From Treponema sp. UBA6367 (GTDB lineage Bacteria > Spirochaetota > Spirochaetia > Treponematales > Treponemataceae), in assembly GCA_002437725.1 (NCBI GenBank), contig DJRF01000013.1, forward strand, positions 230,737-251,233: DNA of 20,497 bases, written 5' to 3'. This document shows positions 8,365-16,400 of this stretch, piece after piece. A program made the translations under genes and the position numbers. Below the pieces are notes generated by a model, which was not told where the DNA came from, did no database searches, and saw only the letters and a program-made list of their open reading frames with translations. The stretch's first letter is position 1. Each line of letters begins with the position of its first letter.

Positions 8365-9456
8365 CTATTTTTTTAGAAGAGCGGCAAAAGGATTGTATGT
8401 TTCGCCGTCATCTTGAGAATTCAAATATTTAGAAGCAGAATTGTCCTGCTCTACGCTTGTTGCTGGAACAAGCGAAATTCTCTTGTTTTTTGCATCGATT
8501 TCTTTTATTACGACAGACATTGTTTGCCCTGCCGAAAACTTTTTTTTCAGATTTGTGTTTTTATCGACGTCGTTTAAAGCCGAAACGTGAACTAGTCCGT
8601 CAATTCCTTTGCCAATCTCAACAAAAAGACCAAAATCTGCAATTCTTGAAATTTTTCCGTCGAATTTTTCGCCTATTTTATACTTTTGAGTAGCTTCGTC
8701 CCATGGATTTTTTTCAAGGGCTTTTAAGCTGATTGAAACTTTGCGGTTTTTCCAATCGGCATTTATAACTTTCGCAGTAATTTTTTGTCCAGCAGAAAGC
8801 ACGTCCGCAAGGTTGTTTACTCTTTCAAAACTAACTTCGCTTATTGGAAGAAGGGCTTGGAATCCGTCTACATCAACAAAAGCTCCAAAACTCTGCAAAG
8901 ATTTTACAGTTCCTTCAACAATAGCTCCTTGCGAAATCTTTTTGCTTAAAGTAACTATTTTTTGTTCGCGTTCGGCTTCAATGACTTTTCTATTTGAAAC
9001 AAGGATATTTTTTCCGCCTTCTTTAAACTCTGTTACAATAAATGGAAGAACTTTTCCTATATAGGCAGAAGGCTCTTCTTTTTCGCGGCCACCCATTTGC
9101 GAATATGGGCAGAATGCTCTAGTTGCGCCAACTTTTACCTCGAATCCACCTTTTATTTCTTTTTCAACATGGCCTTCAATAGGAATTTCTGATTTATATG
9201 CATTTTCTATCATTGAAGAATCCGCATTTTCGCTTTTAATTCTTGCGGCGAATTTCATCTCTCCATTTATTTCGCCTACAAAGAAGACTTTAATTTTGTC
9301 GCCTTCTTTTACAGTACATTTTCCATTTTCATCCAAAAAGTTTGCAATATTTACAACGCCTTCGCTCTTTGCGTTTAAGTCAATAAAAATTGTATCTGCG
9401 TTTATTGCAACTACTGTTGATTCAATTTCTTGTCCTGGTGTAATTTTTTCAAACAT
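8365..9456 (-). CDS. S1-domain RNA-binding protein (ribosomal protein S1-like, four domains)
   Basis: The protein has 363 residues and consists of four S1/OB repeats, at residues ~6-76, ~88-158, ~172-246 and ~259-332. Typical signatures are GAIVEGTVKSLQSFGAFVDVD in repeat 3 and FDGKISRIADFGLFVEIGKG in repeat 4. Repeats 3 and 4 are the best matches to the family; 1 and 2 are diverged. Full-length bacterial S1 usually has six repeats in ~550 residues, so this is either a reduced S1 or a paralogue that binds mRNA or the ribosome. The tail ends in NPFAALLKK. The ATG at 9456 has AGAGGT five bases upstream, in the 19-bp gap after metF. That spacing suggests cotranscription with metF and pyrF. Confidence 0.88.
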   Translation of the reverse strand: MFEKITPGQEIESTVVAINADTIFIDLNAKSEGVVNIANFLDENGKCTVKEGDKIKVFFVGEINGEMKFAARIKSENADSSMIENAYKSEIPIEGHVEKEIKGGFEVKVGATRAFCPYSQMGGREKEEPSAYIGKVLPFIVTEFKEGGKNILVSNRKVIEAEREQKIVTLSKKISQGAIVEGTVKSLQSFGAFVDVDGFQALLPISEVSFERVNNLADVLSAGQKITAKVINADWKNRKVSISLKALEKNPWDEATQKYKIGEKFDGKISRIADFGLFVEIGKGIDGLVHVSALNDVDKNTNLKKKFSAGQTMSVVIKEIDAKNKRISLVPATSVEQDNSASKYLNSQDDGETYNPFAALLKK

Positions 9457-9475
9457 ATATACCTCTGTTTTAATT

Positions 9476-10381
9476 TTAATCCAATTTAAGTTCGATTGGT
9501 GGCTCGCAAAATAGGCTTCTTGTGGCTTCGTTAATTTTTTTGGCTACATAAGGATTGTTCATTGTGTACAAGTGAATTCCATCTACGCCATTTGTAACTA
9601 AGTCGCAAATTTGATCTACGGCATAAGCAATTCCTGCATCTCGGATTGCCTCTGGATTGTCGCCATAGCGTTCCATCATTTTTGTAAACTTCTTAGGAAG
9701 AACGGCATTTGTCATTGAAACCATTCTTTCTATTGATTTTTTATTTGTGGCAGGCATGATTCCAGCTTCAATCGGAACATTAATTCCTGCAATTTGGCAA
9801 CGTTCGCGGAATCTGTAAAATTTTTCGTTATCAAAAAATAATTGACTAAGAAGATGCTGAACTCCGCAGTCGGTTTTTACCTTTAAATTATGAATATCTT
9901 CTACAACTGATTTTGAATCAGGGTGGGTTTCCGGGTAGCATGCCGCATAGATTTCAAAGGTCTTTCCGTCTTTTCTAGATAAATTAAACTCATTTATAAA
10001 CCTTATAAGATCGCTAGCATATAAAAAATCTGTGCAAGGAACTCGGCCTTCAATTCGGTCTCCCCGCAGTGCAAGAATGTTTTCTATGCCAGCCTTTTGA
10101 AACTGCTCTAGCATAAAATGCGCATCAGATTTTGTCATATTTATGCAAGGAAGATGAACCACACTTTTTACACCGCAAACATCTTTTATTCTTTTTGCAA
10201 TTTCCAAAGTGTTTGAACAGTTTTCGCTGCCGCCGGCGCCAAAAGTTACACTTATAAAATCTGGTTTTATATCGCTTAATTCTGAAAGTGTCTTATAAAC
10301 AGTTTCTATATTCATGTTCTTTTTTGGAGGAAATACTTCAAAAGAAAAAACTGTGCGACTAGAAGAAAGTTTTTTATTCAT
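9476..10381 (-). CDS. metF: 5,10-methylenetetrahydrofolate reductase
   Basis: The protein has 301 residues, the normal length for the bacterial FAD enzyme that makes 5-methyl-tetrahydrofolate for methionine synthesis. Family motifs occur in order: FEVFPPK with the catalytic glutamate, SVTFGAGGS, HLPC, LALRGD, YPETHP, LLSQLFFD, IMPATN and HLYTMN. It is the first gene of the minus-strand metF-S1-pyrF-pyrKD run and is divergent from metY, which also serves sulfur amino-acid synthesis. The ATG at 10381 has only an AAGG one base upstream, too close for a normal Shine-Dalgarno. A TATATT hexamer ends six bases before the ATG, so the mRNA may be leaderless. Confidence 0.95.
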   Translation of the reverse strand: MNKKLSSSRTVFSFEVFPPKKNMNIETVYKTLSELSDIKPDFISVTFGAGGSENCSNTLEIAKRIKDVCGVKSVVHLPCINMTKSDAHFMLEQFQKAGIENILALRGDRIEGRVPCTDFLYASDLIRFINEFNLSRKDGKTFEIYAACYPETHPDSKSVVEDIHNLKVKTDCGVQHLLSQLFFDNEKFYRFRERCQIAGINVPIEAGIMPATNKKSIERMVSMTNAVLPKKFTKMMERYGDNPEAIRDAGIAYAVDQICDLVTNGVDGIHLYTMNNPYVAKKINEATRSLFCEPPIELKLD

Positions 10382-10387
10382 GCCTTA

Positions 10388-10393
10388 AATATA
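10388..10393 (-). promoter_or_regulatory. Putative -10 hexamer of metF
   Basis: TATATT on the minus strand is followed by six bases (TAAGGC) and the metF ATG. With usual start-site spacing the RNA would begin at the start codon or within a base or two of it. No convincing -35 is visible, and intergenic element C lies just upstream. Confidence 0.4.
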
Positions 10394-10410
10394 ACATTTT
10401 AAAAACAAGA

Positions 10411-10475
10411 GTTCTACACAAATTGTAAATTCGCTTAAAATGTTTTTTTACATTTACAAAAAGGCGGCTTCTAAT
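10411..10475 (+). repeat. Intergenic element family, copy C (diverged)
   Basis: It shares the block order of copies A, B and D: ACACAAATTG, a TTCGCTTAAAA block, seven T, a TTACAAAAAGGCGGC block in place of TTATAAAAAACTCGGC, then TTCTAATC. The outer arms no longer pair well, so it appears to be a decayed copy. It lies between the divergent metF and metY promoters, just before the first operator palindrome. Confidence 0.45.
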
Positions 10476-10484
10476 CTATTAAAA

Positions 10485-10503
10485 ACCTATTGACTTAATA
10501 GGT
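10485..10503. promoter_or_regulatory. Operator palindrome 1 upstream of metY
   Basis: ACCTATT GACTT AATAGGT is a perfect 7-bp inverted repeat with a 5-bp spacer. It overlaps the TTGACT -35 hexamer of the metY promoter, so a bound dimeric repressor would block RNA polymerase. An almost identical site lies at 10527-10545. The regulator is not identifiable. A sulfur- or methionine-responsive factor is an inference from the gene controlled. Confidence 0.6.
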
Positions 10504-10519
10504 AAAAGTGGTGTATAAG
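10490..10519 (+). promoter_or_regulatory. Promoter of the metY leader (TTGACT-18-TATAAG)
   Basis: The -35 TTGACT (10490-10495) and -10 TATAAG (10514-10519), separated by 18 bp, form the best consensus-like promoter in the window. Initiation would fall near 10526, just before operator palindrome 2. The leader would then be about 265 nt before the metY ATG. Confidence 0.65.
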
Positions 10520-10526
10520 TTTTATA

Positions 10527-10545
10527 ACCTAGTGTTTTAATAGGT
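10527..10545. promoter_or_regulatory. Operator palindrome 2 upstream of metY
   Basis: ACCTAGT GTTTT AATAGGT has the same half-sites, arm length and 5-bp spacer as palindrome 1, with one changed base. Its centre is 42 bp from that of palindrome 1, four turns of B-DNA, placing both sites on one helix face. The two operators bracket the promoter, a layout expected for cooperative repression. Confidence 0.6.
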
Positions 10546-10558
10546 ATTTACAGAAGGT

Positions 10559-10597
10559 AAGACAAAAACAACCGAAAATGCTGTCTGTTTTTATCTT
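10559..10597 (+). repeat. 12-bp-stem hairpin repeat, copy 2
   Basis: AAGACAAAAACA (10559-10570) pairs with TGTTTTTATCTT (10586-10597) except for one C-A mismatch. The 15-nt loop contains CGAAAATG, as in the copy at 2721-2759. It sits in the metY leader RNA, 10 nt upstream of the AGGAGG of the leader ORF. It could influence that ORF's translation, or could simply be an interspersed repeat. Confidence 0.6.
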
Positions 10598-10618
10598 GAC
10601 TTTTTATAGGAGGTCTTC

Positions 10619-10720
10619 ATGAAAGAGTTTTTTGAAAAACTTGTACGCGAAAATTTTAGAAATGGTGTCATGCGACCTTGCTGTTCTTTTAGTTTTTACA
10701 AAAACATTGAAATATTATAG
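10619..10720 (+). CDS. Small upstream ORF / candidate leader peptide of metY
   Basis: A 33-codon ORF (starts MKEFFEKLVREN, contains VMRPCCSFSFYKN) ends with TAG 71 nt before metY. It has the strongest ribosome-binding site in the window: AGGAGG at 10608-10613, five bases before the ATG. It lies inside the transcript from the 10490-10519 promoter. Two consecutive cysteine codons (TGC TGT, codons 21-22) upstream of a sulfhydrylase gene suggest that translation could sense cysteinyl-tRNA supply. Downstream of the stop, AAACTTCGAGTTTTTT (10727-10742) could form a small terminator-like hairpin, and the start of the ORF (10626-10641) can form its own hairpin. The peptide family is not recognised; function is inferred only from position and composition. 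Confidence 0.6.
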   Translation: MKEFFEKLVRENFRNGVMRPCCSFSFYKNIEIL

Positions 10721-10791
10721 TTAGTCCAAACTTCGAGTTTTTTAAGCAAGAGAGTTTTATCAATTATATTTATTTTTTTAAGGAAATTACT

Positions 10792-12084
10792 ATGGCTACA
10801 AAATATAAATTTGAAACATTGCAACTTCATGTAGGACAAGAAACAGCAGATCCAGCTACAGATTCTCGGGCTGTTCCAATTTATCAAACAACATCATATG
10901 TTTTTCACAATTCAAAGCATGCGGCGGATAGGTTTGGGCTTGCAGATGCAGGAAATATCTATGGCCGGCTTACAAACTCTACTCAAGACGTTTTTGAAAA
11001 GCGCATCGCAGCCTTAGAAGGCGGAGTGGCAGCTCTTGCAGTTGCTTCAGGTGCGGCAGCAATAACTTATACAATAGAAGCTTTAGCTCAAGCAGGTGAC
11101 CACATAGTTGCTCAAAAGACCATTTATGGAGGAACTTACAATTTACTTGCTCACACATTAAAACAGTTTGGAGTTGAAACAACTTTTGTAGATGCGCATA
11201 ATCTTTCTGAAGTTGAAAATGCAATAAAACCGAATACAAAGGCAGTTTACTTAGAAACATTAGGAAATCCAAACAGCGATATTCCAAATATTGATGAAAT
11301 TGCAAAAATAGCCCACAAACATGGGCTTCCTTTGGTTATTGACAACACGTTTGGAACGCCTTATCTTATTCGTCCTATTGAACACGGGGCAGATATAGTT
11401 GTTCATTCGGCGACAAAGTTTATTGGAGGACACGGAACAAGCCTTGGCGGGATTATAGTTGATTCTGGAAAATTCGATTGGAAGAAATCTGGAAAGTACG
11501 CTCCAATCGCAGAGCCAAATCCAAGTTACCACGGAGTTTCGTTCGCAGATGCTGTAGGTCCTGCCGCATTTGTTACTTATATTAGAGCGATACTTCTTAG
11601 AGACCAAGGTGCGGCAATAAGTCCGTTTAATGCGTTTCTTCTCTTGCAGGGTACGGAAACACTTTCTTTAAGAATTGAACGTCACATTGAAAATACAAAA
11701 AAGGTTGTGGAATTTCTAAAGAATCATCCATTGGTAAAAAAAGTAAATCATCCATCTTTGCCAGAACATCCTGATCACAGTCTTTATGAAAAATACTTTC
11801 CAAATGGAGGTGCAAGCATCTTTACGTTCGAAATAAAAGGCGGAAAAGAAGTCGCTTGGAAATTCATAGACAATCTTAAGATTTTTAGTTTGCTCGCAAA
11901 CGTCGCTGACGTAAAATCTCTGGTAATTCACCCTGCGACAACAACCCATTCTCAGCTTAGTGATGCAGAACTTGAAGATCAGGGCATAACGCAGAGCACA
12001 ATTAGGCTTTCAATTGGAACGGAACACATAGATGATATTATTGCTGACCTTCAGGCAGGATTCGATGCGGCGGCATCCGCATAA
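10792..12084 (+). CDS. metY: O-acetylhomoserine sulfhydrylase (O-acetylhomoserine aminocarboxypropyltransferase)
   Basis: The protein has 430 residues, the normal length for this Cys/Met-metabolism PLP family (fold type I), which makes homocysteine from O-acetylhomoserine and sulfide. Motifs are TLQLHVGQE and PIYQTTSYVF at the start, GNIYGRLTNST, EGGVAALAVASG, ETLGNPN, LVIDNTFGTPYL and VVHSATKFIGGHGTS with the PLP lysine near residue 209, and SIGTEHIDDI near the end. The long insertions around YAPIAEPNPSYHG are typical of MetY rather than of cystathionine synthases or lyases. The ATG at 10792 has AAGGA about seven bases upstream. The gene is divergent from metF, which supplies the methyl group for the next step, homocysteine to methionine. 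The long regulated leader suggests tight control by sulfur status. Confidence 0.94.
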   Translation: MATKYKFETLQLHVGQETADPATDSRAVPIYQTTSYVFHNSKHAADRFGLADAGNIYGRLTNSTQDVFEKRIAALEGGVAALAVASGAAAITYTIEALAQAGDHIVAQKTIYGGTYNLLAHTLKQFGVETTFVDAHNLSEVENAIKPNTKAVYLETLGNPNSDIPNIDEIAKIAHKHGLPLVIDNTFGTPYLIRPIEHGADIVVHSATKFIGGHGTSLGGIIVDSGKFDWKKSGKYAPIAEPNPSYHGVSFADAVGPAAFVTYIRAILLRDQGAAISPFNAFLLLQGTETLSLRIERHIENTKKVVEFLKNHPLVKKVNHPSLPEHPDHSLYEKYFPNGGASIFTFEIKGGKEVAWKFIDNLKIFSLLANVADVKSLVIHPATTTHSQLSDAELEDQGITQSTIRLSIGTEHIDDIIADLQAGFDAAASA

Positions 12085-12121
12085 GAAAGTTGAAAAAATA
12101 TTGATTTTTCTAAATTTTTTC

Positions 12122-12127
12122 TATATT
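12122..12127 (+). promoter_or_regulatory. Putative -10 hexamer of the MATE gene
   Basis: TATATT is followed by eight bases (TTATCGGC) and the ATG at 12136. A shifted TATTTT would leave six. No Shine-Dalgarno is seen. The 51-bp gap after metY also contains an AT-only inverted repeat (GAAAAA with TTTTTC) that could weakly end the metY transcript. Confidence 0.35.
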
Positions 12128-12135
12128 TTATCGGC

Positions 12136-13485
12136 ATGACACGAGATTTAACAGAGGGCAATCCATTTTCTTTAATACTCGGTTTTTCGATACCTGTTCT
12201 TTTTGGCTTTTTGTTTCAGCAGTTTTATAATGTTGTTGATACAGCGATAGTTGGAAAATTTTTAGGAAAAGAAGCTCTTGCGGCTGTAGGCGCTACCGGT
12301 TCGGTAAATTTCCTTGTAATAGGATTCTGCATGGGAATCTGCAATGGATTTGCCATTCCGGTAGCCCAAAAATTCGGGGCAAAAAATTTTACCCTTATGC
12401 GTCGCTATGTTATGGCGGCGACCTACCTTTCTATAATTTTTTCCGCAGTCTTGACCATTCTTACAGTAGTATTCTGTCGTCCGCTGCTCATGTTAATGAG
12501 AACTCCATCGAATATAATAGACGGTTCAGTAGGCTATATAAGTGTTATTTTTGCAGGAATCCCTGTAATCTTTTTATACAACCTAACGGCAGGAATTATT
12601 CGCTCTTTAGGCGATAGCAAAACACCTCTGTACTTTTTAGTATTTGCTTCTATTTTAAACATAGTTTTAGATATAGTTTTTATAACCTGCTTTTCTTGGG
12701 GAGTTGTGGGCGCTGCTGTTGCAACAGTTATTTCTCAAGGAATTTCTGGAATCCTTTGCCTTTTTTTTATGGCGAAAAAGTTTGAAATTTTAAAGATGTC
12801 TAAAGATGACAGAAAAATCCGTCCAGAACTTTTTCCAGCTCTTTGCGGGCAAGGGGTTCCTATGGGATTGCAATATTCAATTACTGCAATTGGAAGTGTT
12901 ATTTTACAATCTTCTGTAAACACCTTAGGTTCAGATGCAGTAGCTTCTGTTACAGCCGGCAGCAAACTAAGCATGTTTTTTGCAACTCCTTTCGATGCGC
13001 TTGGAACAACAATGGCAACTTGGGGCGGACAAAATGCTGGCGCGGAAAAATATCCTCGTTTAAAACAGGGCTTGCTTGTTAGCTGCGTAATAGGGCTTGC
13101 TTATTCACTGGTTGCTTTTGTCGTTATGCTATTTTTTGGCAACGCGCTAGGAAGAATTTTTATAAAGGCTGACGAAGCATTGGTTCTGCAGCAAGCGCAT
13201 CAATTTTTGCTAATGAATTCTGCGTTTTATTTTCCATTAGCGCTTGTGAATACAGTCCGGTTCTTGATTCAAGGGATGGGATTCAGCAGATTTGCTGTTC
13301 TTGCAGGGGTCTTTGAAATGGTTGCAAGAACGTTGGTTGGCGTAGTTTTTGTTCCTAAGTTTGGATATTCAGCAGCCTGCCTTGCTTCGCCTGCAGCATG
13401 GATTTTTGCAGACTGCTTTTTAATACCAGCATTTTTTTTGTGCTACAAAAAACTTTCAAAGGGAATTAAGTTGGCACATGAATAA
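12136..13485 (+). CDS. MATE-family multidrug/cation antiporter
   Basis: The protein has 449 residues and about twelve hydrophobic segments in two six-helix halves, a typical MATE length and layout. It starts with the family signature NPFSLILGFSIPVLFGFLFQQFYNVVDTAIVGKFLG, quoted here in outline only, and has GIIRSLGDSKTPLYF in the first half. The second half opens with GVPMGLQYSITAIG. Such transporters export drugs or metabolites in exchange for Na+ or H+; the substrate cannot be told from sequence. It follows metY by 51 bp but seems to have its own -10 next to the ATG. Its last 20 bp overlap the 3' end of ftsK on the opposite strand. Confidence 0.9.
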   Translation: MTRDLTEGNPFSLILGFSIPVLFGFLFQQFYNVVDTAIVGKFLGKEALAAVGATGSVNFLVIGFCMGICNGFAIPVAQKFGAKNFTLMRRYVMAATYLSIIFSAVLTILTVVFCRPLLMLMRTPSNIIDGSVGYISVIFAGIPVIFLYNLTAGIIRSLGDSKTPLYFLVFASILNIVLDIVFITCFSWGVVGAAVATVISQGISGILCLFFMAKKFEILKMSKDDRKIRPELFPALCGQGVPMGLQYSITAIGSVILQSSVNTLGSDAVASVTAGSKLSMFFATPFDALGTTMATWGGQNAGAEKYPRLKQGLLVSCVIGLAYSLVAFVVMLFFGNALGRIFIKADEALVLQQAHQFLLMNSAFYFPLALVNTVRFLIQGMGFSRFAVLAGVFEMVARTLVGVVFVPKFGYSAACLASPAAWIFADCFLIPAFFLCYKKLSKGIKLAHE

Positions 13486-16400
13486 TCTCTCGCGGTTTAG
13501 AACCGTTCGCAGGTCCAACAATTCCTCTTTCTTCCATTTCTTCTACAAGGCGAGCGGCACGGTTGTAGCCAATTTTTAAGCGGCGTTGAATGTAACTTGC
13601 GCTGGCTTTTCCTGCTTGAATTACTATGTCTAAGGCTTGGTCGTATAAAGGGTCGTCTCCGTCGCTAAACATGCTAGGCCCGGTTTCGATTTCTTCATCA
13701 TCGTCAACAAAAATTTCGTCATCGATATATTCAGGACTTCCAAGCGTTTTTACGTAGTTTACAACTTTTTCAACATCGTTGTCGCTTTCGAAAGTGCCTT
13801 GAATCCTTATAGGATAAGGGTCAACTGCGCTTGCGTAAAGCATGTCTCCTTTGCCTAAAAGTTTTTCCGCGCCAACTGCATCGATTATGATATTTGAATC
13901 GGTGCGGCTTGCAACCATAAAAGCAATTCTGCTAGGGATATTTGCCTTTATAAGTCCTGTTATAACGTTTACGGAAGGTCTTTGAGTGGCAAGCACAAGA
14001 TGAATGCCTACAGCACGGCTCATTGCAGCCAGTCTTGCAACGTTAGATTCAAGTTCCTTGCCAGAAGTTGCCATAAGGTCTGCAAATTCATCAATTATAA
14101 TGACAATGTAAGGCAGTTTTTCTGTGCAAATATTTCGTTCTTCAATACGCTTGTTGTATTCCATTATGTTTCTAACGCCCATTCCGTCTAAAAGCGCGTA
14201 GCGGCGTTCCATTTCGCACAAACAATATTGAAGCGCCTGAAGAGCTCTTTTTGGTTCAGTTATTACTGGAGTAAGCAGATGAGGAATGTCGTTGTAAAGC
14301 TTTAATTCTACCACCTTTGGATCTACTAAAATAAGTTTTACTTCTTTAGGTGAACGCTTGTACAAGATTGAAAGAATAATTGAATTTACACAAACAGATT
14401 TTCCAGCCCCTGTTGCGCCTGCAATTAAAAGATGCGGGGTTTTTGCAATATCAATAATTTGTGACTTTCCTAAGATGTCTTTTCCTAAAATTACAGGAAT
14501 TGACATCTTTTTAAATTCATCAAGGTCTTGTTCAATCATCTCGCGGAAAGAAACAATCGAGCGCTTTTTGTTTGGAACTTCAATACCTACGGCAGCTTTT
14601 CCTGGAATTGGGGCAACGATTCTAACGGAACTTGCCGCAAGGCTTAGCGCAATGTTGTCTTGCAGGCTTACAATTTTGCTAAGCTTTACGCCGGGGGCGG
14701 GAGCAAGCTCATACATTGTTACAACAGGTCCTTTTTTTATGCCAATTACTTCAGCTTCTATGCTAAACTGATTTAATGTTTCTTTTAGTTTTAAAGCATC
14801 GCTTTTTGTCTGCTCATCTATAATCCAGTACTGGTCGTCTTCGTACTTTTCAAGCAGGTCGGTGGGAACAAAATAAGGTTTTTTAGGTGCCGCCCGATTT
14901 GAAACTTGAACACTTTCGGCAATATTGTCCTTGTTAGAAGATGTTAAATTTTCGTCTGAGTTTAAAACTTCTTTTTGCTCAAGCCCTTCGCAGTTTTCTG
15001 CTTCTGCAGGATTTTCCTGATAAGAATTTTCAGAAGATTCAAATTCATTTTTTGCATCAAAAGCCATATCCGCAAAAACGTCAGAAGCGACTCCAAAATC
15101 TTGCGTTTTATCAAATCTGCTTGGCTTATAATTTTTTTCAGGTTTGCTGCTAGGCTCGCCATCCAAAAAATAGGCTGGCTCTTCTATTGGGTCAGAAAGA
15201 AAAGAATCTTGCTCTGAATAAAAAGTTTCATCGTCATCGGCAAAAACTTTTGCATCTTCATAAAGCGTTTCATCTTTATTTTCTTTTTTAGTAATGTCTT
15301 CTTGCTCAAAATTGCCATCTTCTTCAGAATTAGAAATTTCTGGCGAATTAATATCTATATCAAAAAAATCTGGCGAAAGAGACTCTGGCGATTTTTCAGA
15401 ATTTTCTACAGGTTCTTCAAGGTCGCTTGTTTCTTTTGGTTCTGAATGTTCTTGGACGGCTTTATCTTCTTTATTTTCAAAAAGCTCTTCAAAATAAGGG
15501 CTTTCTTCTTCAGAGTCGGTTTTGTCTGTATCTTCAGATTTTTTATTTTCGTCTTCTGATAAATCTAAGCCTGTATAATAGGGAGAATCTTCGTCGCACG
15601 CTGGCGGAAGTTCATTGTCTTCTTCAGCTTGATTTTTGCTTATTTCAGTTTGATTAATCTGGTTGTTTCCTGCTTGAATTTTAATTTCTTCAGAATCAGG
15701 CCAAACAATTTCGTTTTCTTCAGGTTCTTCAGAAGACGTTTCTGCAGTTTCAAGCTCGCTGTTGTCAAAAGCTAAGGCTTCGTATTCTTCCTGCGTAATA
15801 ATTGAAGCTGGATTTTCGTCAAAAATCGAATTTTCTTCGCTTTCTGTGCTTTCGGCTTCGTCAAAAACGTCTGCAAAAGGGTCGTTTTTTTCTTTAACAT
15901 CAGATTCAGTATTTTCTGCTTCCGGCAGTGTAGATTCTTGAACAGGTGCCAATTCTGTTGTGTTTTCATCATGAAAGTTTAGACTTTCTTCCGCAGAGTC
16001 CGATTCATCTGAATTAGAACTGTCTTCTTTTTTGTATTCTTCAATTTGCGCTTCGTTAAATTCTGAAAGAGGTTTTAAAGATGGAACTGTTTTCTTGTGG
16101 AACAGTTTGTTGTTTATTTTATCAGCAATTAGTCCCGCTGCAAGAATTTCAATTACAATCAGCATTGCGCCAATCGTGATTGTAGACCCGAGTTTTACAC
16201 CTAAAAAGTTTTCGTAAGGGTTTTCAATCATTGCCCGGCATATTTTTTCAACGCCAACAGCTGTAAAAAATGGGACTACAGCAGTAAGCAGACGCATAGA
16301 TTTTCTGGCGGTCCATTTTGAAGCAAAGCAAGAGATTGCAGCTATGAATAAAAAAAGTGGAATAATCGCGCTTGAAAAGCCGTATACAGAATAAAGAATA

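Noticed and set aside
10382..10791. Possible SAM riboswitch or T-box between metF and metY
   Set aside because: No conserved SAM-riboswitch core or T-box sequence was recognised by eye. The leader ORF and palindromes account for the region better, although a covariance search was not possible.
10979..11607. Long minus-strand open frames opposite metY
   Set aside because: metY is unambiguous on the + strand. The antisense frames are Leu- or Cys-rich without family signatures.
14358..14771. 137-codon + strand open frame inside ftsK
   Set aside because: It lies opposite the conserved FtsK motor, has no ribosome-binding site or recognisable domain, and is explained as an antisense shadow.
14940..16050. 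Repeated TCTTC-rich stretches on the + strand as a possible simple repeat
   Set aside because: They are the complement of Glu/Ser-rich codons in the FtsK acidic linker and stay in frame; no exact tandem unit is present.
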